Origin: Lysinibacillus sp. G4S2
GTDB taxonomy: Bacteria > Bacillota > Bacilli > Bacillales_A > Planococcaceae
Direction: 5' to 3'
Length of the DNA: 64,000 nt
Assembly (NCBI RefSeq): GCF_030348505.1
Contig: NZ_JAUCFJ010000002.1
Location: 1,182,001-1,246,000, forward strand
A program made the translations under genes and the position numbers. Of the stretch, positions 21,679-31,111 are shown one piece after another. The notes under the pieces are model-generated. The model did not search any database. It was not told the DNA's origin and worked only from the letters and a program-made list of their open reading frames with translations. Positions within the stretch are counted from its first letter, which is position 1. The number at the start of each line of letters is the position of its first letter.

Positions 21679-23490
21679 ATGAAAAAAAATTGGTTATTAC
21701 TATCCGTTATTTTTGCAGTGATGTTTGTATTAGCAGCCTGCAATAACGACGGTAAAGATTCGGCTAAAACGGATGATGGCAACAAAGACAAACCGTCACA
21801 AACAGAAGATAAAAAAGCGGATACAAATGCGCTTCCTATGGAAGTAACAAATGAAGGAGATGTTATTAAAGGTGGTACTTTAAAGGTAGCGCTTGTAACG
21901 GATTCTCCTTTTAAAGGAATTTTTATTGAGGAATTATCTGATGATGCTTTCGATAGCAAAATCATGGAATACGCATCAAATAGTCTTTTTGAATTGAATG
22001 GGGATTTCCAAGTAACAGATAAAGGTATTGCGAAATTAGAAGTTGATAAGGACAATAAGAAAGCAAAGATTACCATTCAAGGGGACGTTAAATGGTCAGA
22101 TGGTAAACCATTAACGGCTGACGACTTAATTTATCCTTACGAAATTATTGGTCATCCTGATTACGACGGCGTACGCTATGATGACGATTTCCAAAATATT
22201 GTTGGAGCACAAGAATATCATGATGGTAAAGCAAAGACAATTTCTGGTATTAAAAAAATTGACGAAAAATCAATTGAAATTACGTTCAAGAAAGTGTCAC
22301 CAGCTATTTATTCAGTTGGGGATGGATTATGGGGTTATGCAGCACCTAAGCATCAGTTAGAGTCAATCCCTGTTAAAGACGCCCTAATTGCTTCAGATGC
22401 AGTTCGTAAAAATCCTGTAACACTTGGCGCATTTAAAATTGACAAAATTGTAAATGGAGAATCTGTTCAGCTTGTAGCGAATGAAAATTATTATAAAGGC
22501 AAACCAAAGTTAGATAAAGTAGTTATCGAAGTTGTTCCTTCAACTTCAATTAGTGAAGCTATGAAAACTGGGAAATATGATATTGCACATCAATACCCAA
22601 CAAATCAATTTGATGGTATAAAAGATCTTTCGAATATATCGGTTTTAAGTCGTCCTGAGTTGTCATACTCTTATGTAGGCTTTAAATTAGGGAAATACGA
22701 TAAAACGAGCAGTAAAAATATTTTTGATGAGAAGTCAAAAATGAATGATGTAAATTTACGTCAAGCGATTGGCTATGCGATGGATATTGAATCTGTTACC
22801 GAAAAGTTCTATCAAGGTCTACGTGTAAGAGCGAATTCATTAATTCCACCTGTGTTTGCATCTTACTATGATGATACATTAGAGGGCTATCACTACGATC
22901 CTGAAAAAGCTAAAGAATTGCTTGATAAAGCTGGATATAAAGATGTAGATGGAGACGGAATCCGTGAAGATAAAGACGGGAAAAAATTCACTATTCGTTT
23001 AGCTGCAATGTCTGGTTCAGATACAGATGAAGCGATTGCTGAATACTATCGTCAAAACTGGAAAGACGTTGGATTAAATGTTGAACTGACTACTGGTCGT
23101 TTAATTGAATTCAATAGCTTCTACGATAAAGTAAAAGCTGATGATCCAGAAATTGATATGTTTATGGCTGCATGGAAAACAGGTACAAACCCATCTCCAG
23201 CAGGCTTATATAGTGAGGGTGCAGAATTTAACTTTAGTCGTTACGTTACTGCCGATTTAACAAAAATGTTAGCAGATATTGATTCGGAAAAGGCAATGGA
23301 TCCAAAATTCCGATCAGAAGCATTCCGTACATGGCAAGTATATATGAGCGAACAGGCAACGACAATTCCAATGTACTTCCGTACGGAGATTGTTCCAGTA
23401 AACAAACGCGTGAAAAACTACAATATTGATCACGCAAATCCAACAGAGCTTCAAAATATTGAATTAACAGCAGATGCTCCAGTAAAATAA
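21679..23490 (+). CDS. Peptide-binding lipoprotein (family 5 solute-binding protein)
   Basis: A 603-residue extracellular binding protein. The signal peptide ends in the lipobox VLAAC, so Cys21 should be lipidated and the signal removed by LspA. A charged linker follows (residues 22-55). The binding domain starts near residue 60 (GGTLKVALVTDSPFKG) and carries family 5 hallmarks such as WSDGKPLTADDLIY and NLRQAIGYAMD. It should capture peptides and deliver them to the permease encoded upstream. It is the last gene of the operon; the order ATPases-permeases-binding protein differs from the second Opp system at 24408-30027. Confidence 0.9.
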   Translation: MKKNWLLLSVIFAVMFVLAACNNDGKDSAKTDDGNKDKPSQTEDKKADTNALPMEVTNEGDVIKGGTLKVALVTDSPFKGIFIEELSDDAFDSKIMEYASNSLFELNGDFQVTDKGIAKLEVDKDNKKAKITIQGDVKWSDGKPLTADDLIYPYEIIGHPDYDGVRYDDDFQNIVGAQEYHDGKAKTISGIKKIDEKSIEITFKKVSPAIYSVGDGLWGYAAPKHQLESIPVKDALIASDAVRKNPVTLGAFKIDKIVNGESVQLVANENYYKGKPKLDKVVIEVVPSTSISEAMKTGKYDIAHQYPTNQFDGIKDLSNISVLSRPELSYSYVGFKLGKYDKTSSKNIFDEKSKMNDVNLRQAIGYAMDIESVTEKFYQGLRVRANSLIPPVFASYYDDTLEGYHYDPEKAKELLDKAGYKDVDGDGIREDKDGKKFTIRLAAMSGSDTDEAIAEYYRQNWKDVGLNVELTTGRLIEFNSFYDKVKADDPEIDMFMAAWKTGTNPSPAGLYSEGAEFNFSRYVTADLTKMLADIDSEKAMDPKFRSEAFRTWQVYMSEQATTIPMYFRTEIVPVNKRVKNYNIDHANPTELQNIELTADAPVK

Positions 23491-23501
23491 GTTAATCATG
23501 G

Positions 23502-23539
23502 AAAAACAGTCTTCCTCACATAGGGGAAAGACTGTTTTT
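23502..23539 (+). terminator. Terminator of the first peptide transporter operon
   Basis: AAAAACAGTCTT (23502-23513) pairs with AAGACTGTTTTT (23528-23539), extended by one or two more pairs, and ends in five T residues. It lies 12 bases after the binding protein stop. Confidence 0.85.
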
Positions 23540-23563
23540 CATAACTAATTAGTTAGTTTTAAT

Positions 23564-23826
23564 GGCTCATCACCAAAAGTTGGGGAAGACATTTGTTAAA
23601 GCGTATGGATGACTCCTTGAAGATCATAGCGTAACAGATGAGAGCTTAGAGCGAGCGTAGTAGGGAGAGGGAGAAGGCTAAATGCAACAAGTCTTGTGAC
23701 AACGCCTTCGTGACCAACAGCGTGTTGTTGTTGCTGTCGCACATACGAAAACTATGTTGCTGCCGCTACGTTTACGCTCCGCTTCCGCGCATAAAACTTT
23801 TGTTGCCCAAGTTATGGTGATGGGCC
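23564..23826. mobile_element. MITE-like element with CATCACC/GGTGATG ends, copy 1
   Basis: About 263 bases bounded by imperfect inverted termini: GGCTCATCACCAAAAGTTGG on the left and, on the right, a segment ending in TTATGGTGATGGGCC. It is flanked by TTAAT on both sides, which may be a 5-bp target duplication, though the context is AT-rich. Inside are a GACATTTGTTAAAGCGTATG block shared with the element at 41.3 kb and GC-rich repeat units. It carries no gene. Confidence 0.65.
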
Positions 23827-23835
23827 TTAATTAAT

Positions 23836-23871
23836 AAAAAAATCCACCCACTGGAAAGCTCCAATGGATAG
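23836..23871 (-). terminator. Terminator downstream of the oppF remnant and small peptide gene
   Basis: Read leftward, ATCTATCCATTGG pairs with CCAGTGGGTGGAT through Watson-Crick and G-U pairs and is followed by a run of seven T residues. It would end transcripts of the small leftward gene at 23984-24115. Confidence 0.65.
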
Positions 23872-23878
23872 ATGTTGA

Positions 23879-23972
23879 AAGAATTATCGATTAGCAACCC
23901 AAGCGCACTCGTCATCCTTTGTATGTTTGTACGGAATAAGTTGAGAGCGTTTTTCAAACATTGGTCAGAAAG
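23879..23972 (-). pseudogene. Remnant of an oppF C-terminus
   Basis: Leftward translation gives PMFEKRSQLIPYKHTKDDE then CAWVANR and a stop. The intact OppF at 24408 ends [19 protein letters not shown]...TWVANR and a stop. The remnant thus keeps the two ends of the last 40 residues with an internal deletion of roughly 20 residues. There is no start codon or ATPase domain. It shows that a second opp locus or a duplicated oppF once stood here. Confidence 0.85.
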
Positions 23973-23983
23973 ATTAATTTAAT

Positions 23984-24115
23984 TTATGGACGTAACTCAC
24001 ATGGCTTTGGACTACCACATGGACCTGGATATGCAGCAGCTGGAACTGTGCTGACACTAATTAAAAATACCGTAAGACATAAAGTAGAAATGATCAGTTT
24101 AATACTTTTTTTCAT
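23984..24115 (-). CDS. Small secreted cysteine-containing peptide (43 residues)
   Basis: A leftward frame of 43 codons that starts MKKSIKLIISTLCLTVFLIS, a clear Sec signal peptide: two lysines, a hydrophobic core and a VPAAA cleavage site. The predicted mature part is YPGPCGSPKPCELRP, 15 residues with two cysteines and four prolines, enough for one disulfide. AAAGGAGAG lies 7 bases before the ATG, and a promoter with TATAAT and TTTCCA at 17-base spacing lies just upstream (24149-24177). I do not recognise the peptide. Its position between two peptide importers allows a signalling role as in Phr or other Opp-imported pheromones, but it could also be a bacteriocin-like or structural peptide. 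It is too short for ordinary gene finders. Confidence 0.7.
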   Translation of the reverse strand: MKKSIKLIISTLCLTVFLISVSTVPAAAYPGPCGSPKPCELRP

Positions 24116-24148
24116 ATTTAATCTCTCCTTTATATTTAATACTTCCAT

Positions 24149-24177
24149 TATAGTATATTAATGGTAAAATGGAAATA
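24149..24177 (-). promoter_or_regulatory. Promoter of the small peptide gene
   Basis: Read leftward, TTTCCA is followed after 17 bases by TATAAT, a perfect -10 box with a 4 of 6 match at -35. The start codon is about 35 bases further on. Confidence 0.6.
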
Positions 24178-24362
24178 TATTTTATTGAAATATCTGTAAA
24201 ATATGATATTTCTGAATTATCGGTATTGACGAGGCGTAAAAAGAACAAAGGAAACTGACTCATAATAAATTTAGAAATTATATGTACAAGATATTTAATA
24301 TGTTAATGGTTTTATAGCTTTCTACTATTGTAAGTAAGCTTTAGAGCATTGAAGAAATAAAA

Positions 24363-24400
24363 AACTCCCATCAACAGCGTTTAAACTGTTAATGAGAGTT
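24363..24400 (-). terminator. Terminator of the leftward opp operon
   Basis: CTGTTAATGAGAGTT (24386-24400) pairs with AACTCCCATCAACAG (24363-24377). Two positions pair only as G-U on the minus-strand RNA and are mismatched on the plus strand, so it is built for leftward transcripts, and T residues follow on that side. It lies just beyond the oppF stop. Confidence 0.85.
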
Positions 24401-24407
24401 ATGAGAA

Positions 24408-25334
24408 TTATCGATTAGCAACCCAAGTTTTCACAAGATCTGCAGTACCATAAACGTAATGCTGGTCGTCAACTTCATGGTATGTTGCGCTATCGTCAAC
24501 CTCTGTATGCTTGTACGGAATACGTTGACGGCGTTTTTCTGACATTGGATCAGGAAGTGGAATTGCCGATAATAATGATTTTGTGTACGGATGAACAGGG
24601 TGATTGTAAATATCATCTGCTTTACCGATTTCCATAATTTTACCACGGTACATAACAGCAATACGGTCACTGATGTACTTAACCATTGATAAGTCATGGG
24701 CAATGAAAAGATATGTTAAACCACGTTCTTTTTGTAGCTGTTTTAATAAGTTAACAACTTGTGCTTGAATCGATACGTCAAGTGCAGAAATAGGCTCATC
24801 GGCGATAATAAACTTAGGATCTAAGCTTAGTGCACGAGCAATCCCAATACGTTGACGTTGACCACCAGAGAATTCGTGTGCATAACGGTTTGCGTGCTCT
24901 TTGTTTAAGCCAACAGCTTCTAGTAGTTGATTGATTTTCTCACGACGTTCTTTTTTATCTTTGTAAAGACCATGAATACTAAAGGCTTCTCCAATGATTT
25001 CACCTGCTGTCATACGAGGGTTTAATGAAGCGTATGGATCTTGGAAAATCATTTGCATTTGACTATTAAATTTCTTTAATTCGTTTTTAGATTTTTTCCC
25101 ATGAACGTTTTCGCCGTCGAAAATAATTTCACCATCTGTAATGTCATACAGGCGAATAATGGAACGACCAGTTGTTGACTTACCACAGCCCGATTCACCT
25201 ACAAGACCGAGTGTTTCACCTTCGTATACATCGAAGCTAATACCGTCGACAGCTTTAATAGGGTTACTTGGTGAACCGAAATGCTGCTTTAAATTTTTGA
25301 TTTCAAGAATTTTTTTTGCACCCGATTTAGTCAT
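24408..25334 (-). CDS. oppF: Oligopeptide ABC transporter, ATP-binding protein OppF
   Basis: A 308-residue ATPase with Walker [11 protein letters not shown]-loop [11 protein letters not shown], signature FSGGQRQR, Walker [12 protein letters not shown] and switch IAHDLSMV. The C-terminal region [16 protein letters not shown] is the typical oligopeptide-transporter extension. It overlaps oppD by 8 bases and is the last gene of the operon. A truncated copy of its C-terminus remains downstream at 23879-23972. Confidence 0.93.
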   Translation of the reverse strand: MTKSGAKKILEIKNLKQHFGSPSNPIKAVDGISFDVYEGETLGLVGESGCGKSTTGRSIIRLYDITDGEIIFDGENVHGKKSKNELKKFNSQMQMIFQDPYASLNPRMTAGEIIGEAFSIHGLYKDKKERREKINQLLEAVGLNKEHANRYAHEFSGGQRQRIGIARALSLDPKFIIADEPISALDVSIQAQVVNLLKQLQKERGLTYLFIAHDLSMVKYISDRIAVMYRGKIMEIGKADDIYNHPVHPYTKSLLSAIPLPDPMSEKRRQRIPYKHTEVDDSATYHEVDDQHYVYGTADLVKTWVANR

Positions 25335-26382
25335 TTTGTTGTGCCTCCTTTGCTAAATATCCTTCAATACGTTTAGCAACTGCATCTGGAAGCGGAATTT
25401 TTGGCGCATCAGGATGTAACAACCAAGTTTTGGCATAGTGTGTTTCGCTTACTTGGAACATCGGAGGTTCTTGCTCATAGTCAATAGCCATTGCGAATTC
25501 ATTACGAGCAGCAAACGCATCGCCCTTTGGAGGGTTGATAAGATCCGGTGGTGAACCAGGAATCGTGCGTAATAGCTCATCAGTATCATTATCTAAGTCT
25601 GGCATTGAACCGAGTAGACCCCATGTATACGGATGCTTAGGATTATAGAAAATATCATTAACAGTACCATATTCGACGATTTGGCCTGCATACATAACTG
25701 CCACTCGGTCAGCAACGTTAGCAACGACACCTAAATCATGAGTAATGAAAATGATAGATGTTTTCGAATTTTTTTGGATTTCTTTCATTAGCTCTAAAAT
25801 TTGCGCTTGAATTGTAACGTCTAATGCTGTTGTTGGCTCATCGGCAATTAGAAGTTTAGGATTAGCTGCAAGGGCAATGGCAATAACAACACGTTGACGC
25901 ATACCGCCTGAAAATTCATGCGGGTATTGGTTAAAACGTTTTTCAGGGAAGGGGATACCTACCTGAGTTAATAGTTCGATTGCACGTTTTTTAGCATCAG
26001 CTTTAGAAACTTTTTTATGTTGTAAAATAACTTCAGTTATTTGACGTCCGACCTTCATCGTCGGGTTTAAACTTGTCATTGGATCTTGGAAAATCATTGC
26101 AATTTCATTTCCACGTATTTTTGACATTGCTTTATCGCTTAACGGCACTAAATCACGACCGTTAAATAAAATCTGTCCTGACGCATAAATACCAGGTGGC
26201 TGTGGAATTAGTTTCATTAATGCGTTACTTGTAACACTTTTACCAGAACCAGATTCACCAACGATTGCGAGTGTTTCACCTTCTTTTAGATCAAAGTTTA
26301 CACCACGTACAGCGTGAACAAGCCCTGCATAAGTTTTAAAGTTAATTCTTAAATCTTTTACTTCTAAAATAGTTTTACTCAT
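25327..26382 (-). CDS. oppD: Oligopeptide ABC transporter, ATP-binding protein OppD
   Basis: A 351-residue ATPase partner of OppF. Walker [11 protein letters not shown]-loop [13 protein letters not shown], signature FSGGMRQR, Walker [12 protein letters not shown] and switch ITHDLGVV are intact. The C-terminal extension ([19 protein letters not shown], then [11 protein letters not shown]) is Opp-like. It lies 14 bases downstream of oppC. Confidence 0.93.
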   Translation of the reverse strand: MSKTILEVKDLRINFKTYAGLVHAVRGVNFDLKEGETLAIVGESGSGKSVTSNALMKLIPQPPGIYASGQILFNGRDLVPLSDKAMSKIRGNEIAMIFQDPMTSLNPTMKVGRQITEVILQHKKVSKADAKKRAIELLTQVGIPFPEKRFNQYPHEFSGGMRQRVVIAIALAANPKLLIADEPTTALDVTIQAQILELMKEIQKNSKTSIIFITHDLGVVANVADRVAVMYAGQIVEYGTVNDIFYNPKHPYTWGLLGSMPDLDNDTDELLRTIPGSPPDLINPPKGDAFAARNEFAMAIDYEQEPPMFQVSETHYAKTWLLHPDAPKIPLPDAVAKRIEGYLAKEAQQND

Positions 26383-26396
26383 TTTCGGCCACCTCC

Positions 26397-27317
26397 TTAT
26401 TTACGTAGTTTTGGATCTAATGCATCACGTAAGCCGTCACCAACTGCGTTAAATGCAAAGATTGTTAGTGAAATGAACAATGCAGGGAATATTAAACGCC
26501 AAGGAGCATTTGTAATTGCGGCATTACCTTCAGAAGCCATTGTTCCCCACGAGGCTTGTGGAGCAGGAACCCCAAGTCCTAGATAACTAAGGAAAGACTC
26601 TGTAAAAATAGCAGATGGCACTGTTAATGTCATTGTTACTAAAATCGCACCAAGTGCATTTGGCACTAAATGTTTTAAAATTAAATGCCATGTGCTAGCA
26701 CCTAAAGTACGAGCAGCAAGTACATATTCTTGATTCTTAATAGATAAGACTTCACCGCGAACAATGCGAGCCATTTGAATCCAACCTGTAATAGATAATG
26801 CGATAATCATTGGTACAATACCTGGTTTTAATACTACTAAAAGTACAATAACAACTAAAAGGTAGGGTATAGCTGTTAGAACATCGGCAATACGCATCAT
26901 TATATTATCAACACGACCGCCTGCTAAACCAGAAATACTTCCCCATAATACGCCAATAATCAAATCAATAATGGCAGCAGCAAAACCAATGAGTAAAGAA
27001 ATACGAGCGCCAGCCCATACTCGAACGAAAATGTCTCGACCTAAATCATCTGTACCAAACCAAAATTCTGCCGATGGCGGAGCATTATACGAACCTAATT
27101 GCTCACTATAGTGGTATTGTGAAAACATTGGCACAAAGGTAGCCATTAAAACAATACCTATTAAAGCGATTAAACCAAAAATCGCCATTTTATTTTGGGA
27201 AAAACGAATAAATACTTCCTTCCAGAAGGAGACAGATTTATCAGCTAATTTTTCAGTTGCTTCATGATTTCCGCCAACAATTTTAAATTTATCTTTTTCG
27301 ATTTGTTGCTGAGTCAT
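26397..27317 (-). CDS. oppC: Oligopeptide ABC transporter permease OppC
   Basis: A 306-residue permease with a cytoplasmic N-terminus of about 40 residues, six membrane segments and the OppC features FGTDDLGRDIFVRVWAGAR, the EAA loop YVLAARTLGASTWHLILKHL and SYLGLGVPAPQASWGTM. It partners OppB; the two genes overlap by 1 base. Confidence 0.93.
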   Translation of the reverse strand: MTQQQIEKDKFKIVGGNHEATEKLADKSVSFWKEVFIRFSQNKMAIFGLIALIGIVLMATFVPMFSQYHYSEQLGSYNAPPSAEFWFGTDDLGRDIFVRVWAGARISLLIGFAAAIIDLIIGVLWGSISGLAGGRVDNIMMRIADVLTAIPYLLVVIVLLVVLKPGIVPMIIALSITGWIQMARIVRGEVLSIKNQEYVLAARTLGASTWHLILKHLVPNALGAILVTMTLTVPSAIFTESFLSYLGLGVPAPQASWGTMASEGNAAITNAPWRLIFPALFISLTIFAFNAVGDGLRDALDPKLRK

Positions 27318-28246
27318 TACTTTTTCGCTCCTTTCAGCTTAATTCGCGGATCGATAACACTATATAAAATATCTACGATGAGTACCGCAAATAAAAGAAT
27401 GATTGAGAAGAACACAGTCGTTCCCATAACAACTGTATAGTCACGGTTCGTAATACTTTGTACAAAGTGTTTACCTAAGCCAGGAATCGCAAATATTTGC
27501 TCTACAATGAAGCTACCTGTAACGACACCAGCAGTTAATGGACCTAAATAAGTAACAACTGGTAAAAGGGCATTACGTAAAGTATGACGGAAAACGATTG
27601 TCCATTTGCCTAAACCTTTTGCGCGAGCCATTTTTACATAATCACTATTATTTTGTTCAAGCATACTTGAACGTGTCAGTTTTGCTATAAAGCCCATATG
27701 CGAAAATGCAATAGCTAAGGCTGGTAATATACTATAACTGAAGCCTTTCCATCCGCTAATTGGGAATAACTCAAGCTTATATGCTAGGAAATATTGCATG
27801 AGCCCAGCTAAAATAAATGATGGTACAGAAATACCAAGCACCGCAAAGGTCGTTGCCAAATAATCTGGGAACTTATTATGATAAAGCGCTGCAACTACGC
27901 CGATTAATACACCAAATCCAATCGCTAGCAGCATAGCTTCAATTCCTAAAGTTAAAGAAACAGGGAAGCCTTCTGCAATCATATCATTTGTAGAACGCGC
28001 TTTATATTTCATAGATTCACCGAAATTAAAAGTGGCCGCATCGATTAAATAATCTTTGTACTGAATATACCAAGGGTTATTTAATCCATACGTTTCGTTT
28101 AACTTTTCCTCTATTTGAGGAGGGAAATTACGTTCAGATGCAAATGGGTTACCAGGAGCAAGACGCAATAGGAAAAACGTAGCCGATACGATGACGAAAA
28201 GCGCGAGAAGTATATACATCAGCCTTTTCAAAATATATTTAATCAC
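27317..28246 (-). CDS. oppB: Oligopeptide ABC transporter permease OppB
   Basis: A 309-residue permease with six transmembrane segments and the EAA loop YVKMARAKGLGKWTIVFRHTL. The N-terminus (RLMYILLALFVIVSATFFLL) and RLAPGNPF are typical of OppB. It is separated from oppA by a terminator-like hairpin, so it is probably expressed from read-through of the oppA transcript. Confidence 0.93.
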   Translation of the reverse strand: MIKYILKRLMYILLALFVIVSATFFLLRLAPGNPFASERNFPPQIEEKLNETYGLNNPWYIQYKDYLIDAATFNFGESMKYKARSTNDMIAEGFPVSLTLGIEAMLLAIGFGVLIGVVAALYHNKFPDYLATTFAVLGISVPSFILAGLMQYFLAYKLELFPISGWKGFSYSILPALAIAFSHMGFIAKLTRSSMLEQNNSDYVKMARAKGLGKWTIVFRHTLRNALLPVVTYLGPLTAGVVTGSFIVEQIFAIPGLGKHFVQSITNRDYTVVMGTTVFFSIILLFAVLIVDILYSVIDPRIKLKGAKK

Positions 28247-28270
28247 ATAAAACTCCTCCTTCTACTTGTC

Positions 28271-28285
28271 AATTATCTGACAAAT
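28271..28285 (-). promoter_or_regulatory. Weak CodY-like box between oppA and oppB
   Basis: AATTATCTGACAAAT matches the near-palindromic CodY consensus at 12 of 15 positions. It lies about 25 bases upstream of oppB. This is weaker than the boxes before the first transporter operon. Confidence 0.3.
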
Positions 28286-28307
28286 AAGTGCTTTCGTATT
28301 TTAAAAA

Positions 28308-28343
28308 GAGCTGACTCGCACCGTAGTGGCTACGAGGCAGCTC
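28308..28343 (-). terminator. Intercistronic terminator or attenuator between oppA and oppB
   Basis: Read leftward, GAGCTG...CTCGTAG pairs with GCGAGTCAGCTC and is followed by five T residues. It would stop most transcripts after oppA, giving more binding protein than membrane complex, as is common for ABC importers. Confidence 0.75.
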
Positions 28344-28377
28344 TCCGCTTAGAGCTTAAAAGGTAATTTTTAACGAG

Positions 28378-30027
28378 TTATTTCATCTTTACGTATTTAA
28401 GGTGAATATCACCAGTTGGATTTGGATCTAAGTTTTCAATACCTTCTTTAACTACTGACAGGTTAGTGTAGTAGTAAATAGGTGCAACTGGGAATTCTGT
28501 CATAGCAATTTTTTCTGCTTGTTTTAAATAATCAATACGTTTAGCTTCGTCTACCTCAGCAACTGCTTTTGTCAATAAATCTTTGTATTGAGCATTTTCC
28601 CAGCCTGTTTGGTTGTTACCGTTTTTAGCCGTATCGAACATTTCAAGGAATGTATATGGATCTAGATAGTCAGCTACCCAGCCCATACGACCAATTTGAT
28701 AGTCACCAGTTTTTAATTTTTCTATATAAACTTGCCATTCTGAGTTATCTAACTGAGAAGAAATACCAAGTTTTTTGCTCCACTCTTCTTGAATGTATTG
28801 AGCGATTGCTGCATGCCCTTCAGAAGTGTTATATGAAATGTTAACTTTAATATCTTTAGGGTCTTTAATACCAAGTTCTTTCATCCCTGCTTCAAGAGCC
28901 GCTTTCGCTCCATCAACATCGTTATCTTTGAAGTAACCACGGTCTTCTTCAAATCCAGGAATTGCTACTGGAACCATACCTGTAGCCGGTTTTTGTTCAC
29001 CTTTAGTTACGTTGTCAATTAATGTTTGACGATCGATTGCTAAAGTAAGCGCTTTACGGATATTTGCATTAGACATAATTTTGTCTTTTGTATTGAACTT
29101 ATACCAATAAATACTTGCTTCATCCTTGATTTTTAAAGAACCATCTTTTTTGAATTCATCAATTACATTAAGATCTATTGTTTGGAATGGTTTACCGATA
29201 TAGTCAAGCGAGCCAGATTTAAAGTTAGTAGCAACAACTGATTCTTTTTCAATCATAGCAACATTTACAGTATTAACATCAACATTTGATGCATCCCAAT
29301 AATCTTCATTCTTTGTAAGAACGATAGAATCGCTATGTTTCCAATCGCTTAATTTATAAGGACCATTTGTTACGTAATTTTCACCAGCGTCTGCATACCA
29401 ATCTTTATTAGCTTCAGTCACTTTTTGGTTAATTGGTAAATAAGTTTTAAATCCTGTTAATTCTAGGAAATATGGAGTTGGGTTTTCTAAAGTTACGACT
29501 AAAGTTTTGTCATCTTCAGCTTTGATACCAACGCCATCAGCAGAACCGCCTTTTTCGTTGTAAGCTTGAGCCCCTTTAATTGGGTAGAAAATAGAAGCAT
29601 ACGCAGAAAGGTTTTCTGGATTTAACGCCCATTTCCAAGCATATTCGAAGTCACCTGCTACAACTGGATCACCATTTGACCATTTTGCATCACGTAAATG
29701 GAACGTATAAGTCTTTTTATCTTCACTTATATCCCATTTCTCAGCCATACCTGGAGTAGGCTTACCATCAGCGTCTGAAACAGTTAGACCCTCAAAAACG
29801 TTAACTAAGATTGCACTAGATGTAGTATCTTCTGCAAGTCCTGGGTGTAAAGATGGTGGTTCTGAAGCAATTGCTAAGTTAAGCTCTTTAGTTTTTGAAC
29901 CAGAATCTTTGTTGCCGTCTGAAGATGAGGAATTATCAGACTTATCACCGCCGAAGCCACATGCAGCTAGTACTAATGAAAAGACTGCAAGGACTGTTAA
30001 TAATAAAAACTTTTTGTTTTTATTCAT
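28378..30027 (-). CDS. oppA: Oligopeptide-binding lipoprotein OppA
   Basis: A 549-residue extracellular binding protein of family 5. The signal peptide ends in LVLAAC, giving a lipidated Cys23, followed by a serine- and aspartate-rich linker. Conserved features include EPPSLHPGLAEDTTS near the mature N-terminus, WSNGDPVVAGDFEYAWKWALNPE and NIRKALTLAIDRQTLIDNV. It delivers oligopeptides to OppBCDF for nutrition, and in relatives also imports signalling peptides for sporulation and competence. GGGGG precedes the ATG. First gene of the leftward operon oppABCDF. Confidence 0.94.
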   Translation of the reverse strand: MNKNKKFLLLTVLAVFSLVLAACGFGGDKSDNSSSSDGNKDSGSKTKELNLAIASEPPSLHPGLAEDTTSSAILVNVFEGLTVSDADGKPTPGMAEKWDISEDKKTYTFHLRDAKWSNGDPVVAGDFEYAWKWALNPENLSAYASIFYPIKGAQAYNEKGGSADGVGIKAEDDKTLVVTLENPTPYFLELTGFKTYLPINQKVTEANKDWYADAGENYVTNGPYKLSDWKHSDSIVLTKNEDYWDASNVDVNTVNVAMIEKESVVATNFKSGSLDYIGKPFQTIDLNVIDEFKKDGSLKIKDEASIYWYKFNTKDKIMSNANIRKALTLAIDRQTLIDNVTKGEQKPATGMVPVAIPGFEEDRGYFKDNDVDGAKAALEAGMKELGIKDPKDIKVNISYNTSEGHAAIAQYIQEEWSKKLGISSQLDNSEWQVYIEKLKTGDYQIGRMGWVADYLDPYTFLEMFDTAKNGNNQTGWENAQYKDLLTKAVAEVDEAKRIDYLKQAEKIAMTEFPVAPIYYYTNLSVVKEGIENLDPNPTGDIHLKYVKMK

Positions 30028-30933
30028 GTGAATCCCCCTTATACAATTTTTAAGCCTTTTGTGAAGCTCTTATTTAATATACCAAAAAAATCATTTGCAC
30101 AAAATAAAAAAGATTCAAATTTATATAGTATTATCTGACATCTAATAGAATAATAATTTTTTTCGATTCATCACATTAATGGATTAAAGTAATTTGATGA
30201 TAAAAATTTGATATTTATTTGTTTTGAATATCAAAAATAAAACAAAAATTAAAAAAAGATTTATTATACCGAAAATTCATATTCTTCCGATAATGCTATT
30301 GTTATTCGAAAAATGATTCAAAAGTCACAGGAGAGGTGCTCGAAGAGATTTATATGGAAATGTAGAAAATCATTGTAAAACTGAGTAATTTCAATTCTAG
30401 TTCAGGCATTTTTTTGTAATTTCTAATCGCAAAGAATGAATATTTTTAGCTATTAATGATATATAAGAATCTTGATTTGTATTTATTTAAGATTATTTAG
30501 CATAAAAGAGAAAAAAGAAGAAGAAGAGTAAATGATGAAAAAATGAACATTTTTTAAGTAATAATTGAAATGAATATTCGTTAAATATGTTTTTTTGAAA
30601 TAATTTACACATTACTTGCATATACAACTATGTATAAAAAAATAGTATAGTCTATCAAATATATGCATGCAGAACTTGGAATATGTAAATGGAAAAATAT
30701 ATATGCTTTTAAGTGCTTTTATGTTGTTGTTTTATGGGAAAATCCATTTGTCTCTCTTAAAAGGAATGCCTCTACATATAATTACTAAAAAATCATGTAA
30801 GTAGAACTTAATGAGTAGAAAATACACTTAACTTCTTTATATGGTCGATTTTACCATAGTATGATTCCTAAATGGTAGGCTTCCTAAAAATAAACAGTAA
30901 AGTAGTTGTAGGTGGGTGAATGAGAAGCCACCC
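30028..30933. other. AT-rich intergenic region upstream of oppA
   Basis: About 900 bases of very AT-rich sequence. It must contain the oppA promoter, but I could not fix the boxes. One 33-codon frame at 30703-30804 has a hydrophobic start but no clear ribosome-binding site, so I do not call it. Confidence 0.6.
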
Positions 30934-31111
30934 TAGGCTCTTCGCAAAAAGAGGGGGTGATTTCCATAGCACATGTTTTCTGCACGAAAGCGTAGTGCTA
31001 ACGAAACGACAGCAACAAGTGTTTTTCTGTGCGAAAGCGTAGTGCTAACGAAGCGACAGCAACAAGTGTTTTATCTTGCGAATGCGAAGCGGCTGGATGT
31101 TTCAAAATGCC
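30934..31111 (+). repeat. Left flank and leader of repeat element 2
   Basis: Starts with TAGGCTCTTCGCAAAAAGAG and GGTGATTTCC, continues with two tandem copies of a unit of about 55 bases containing GCGAAAGCGTAGTGCTAACG and ACAGCAACAAGTGTTTT, and ends in the shared leader GCGAAGCGGCTGGATG..AAAATGCC. This is the same arrangement as at the other three arrays. Confidence 0.75.

Noticed and set aside
23961-24161. A 66-codon rightward frame opposite the small peptide gene
   Set aside because: It is antisense to the leftward peptide gene, which has a promoter, ribosome-binding site and signal peptide; the rightward frame has none.
30703-30804. A 33-codon frame with a hydrophobic start upstream of oppA
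   Set aside because: No good ribosome-binding site or promoter spacing and no recognisable feature beyond hydrophobicity.
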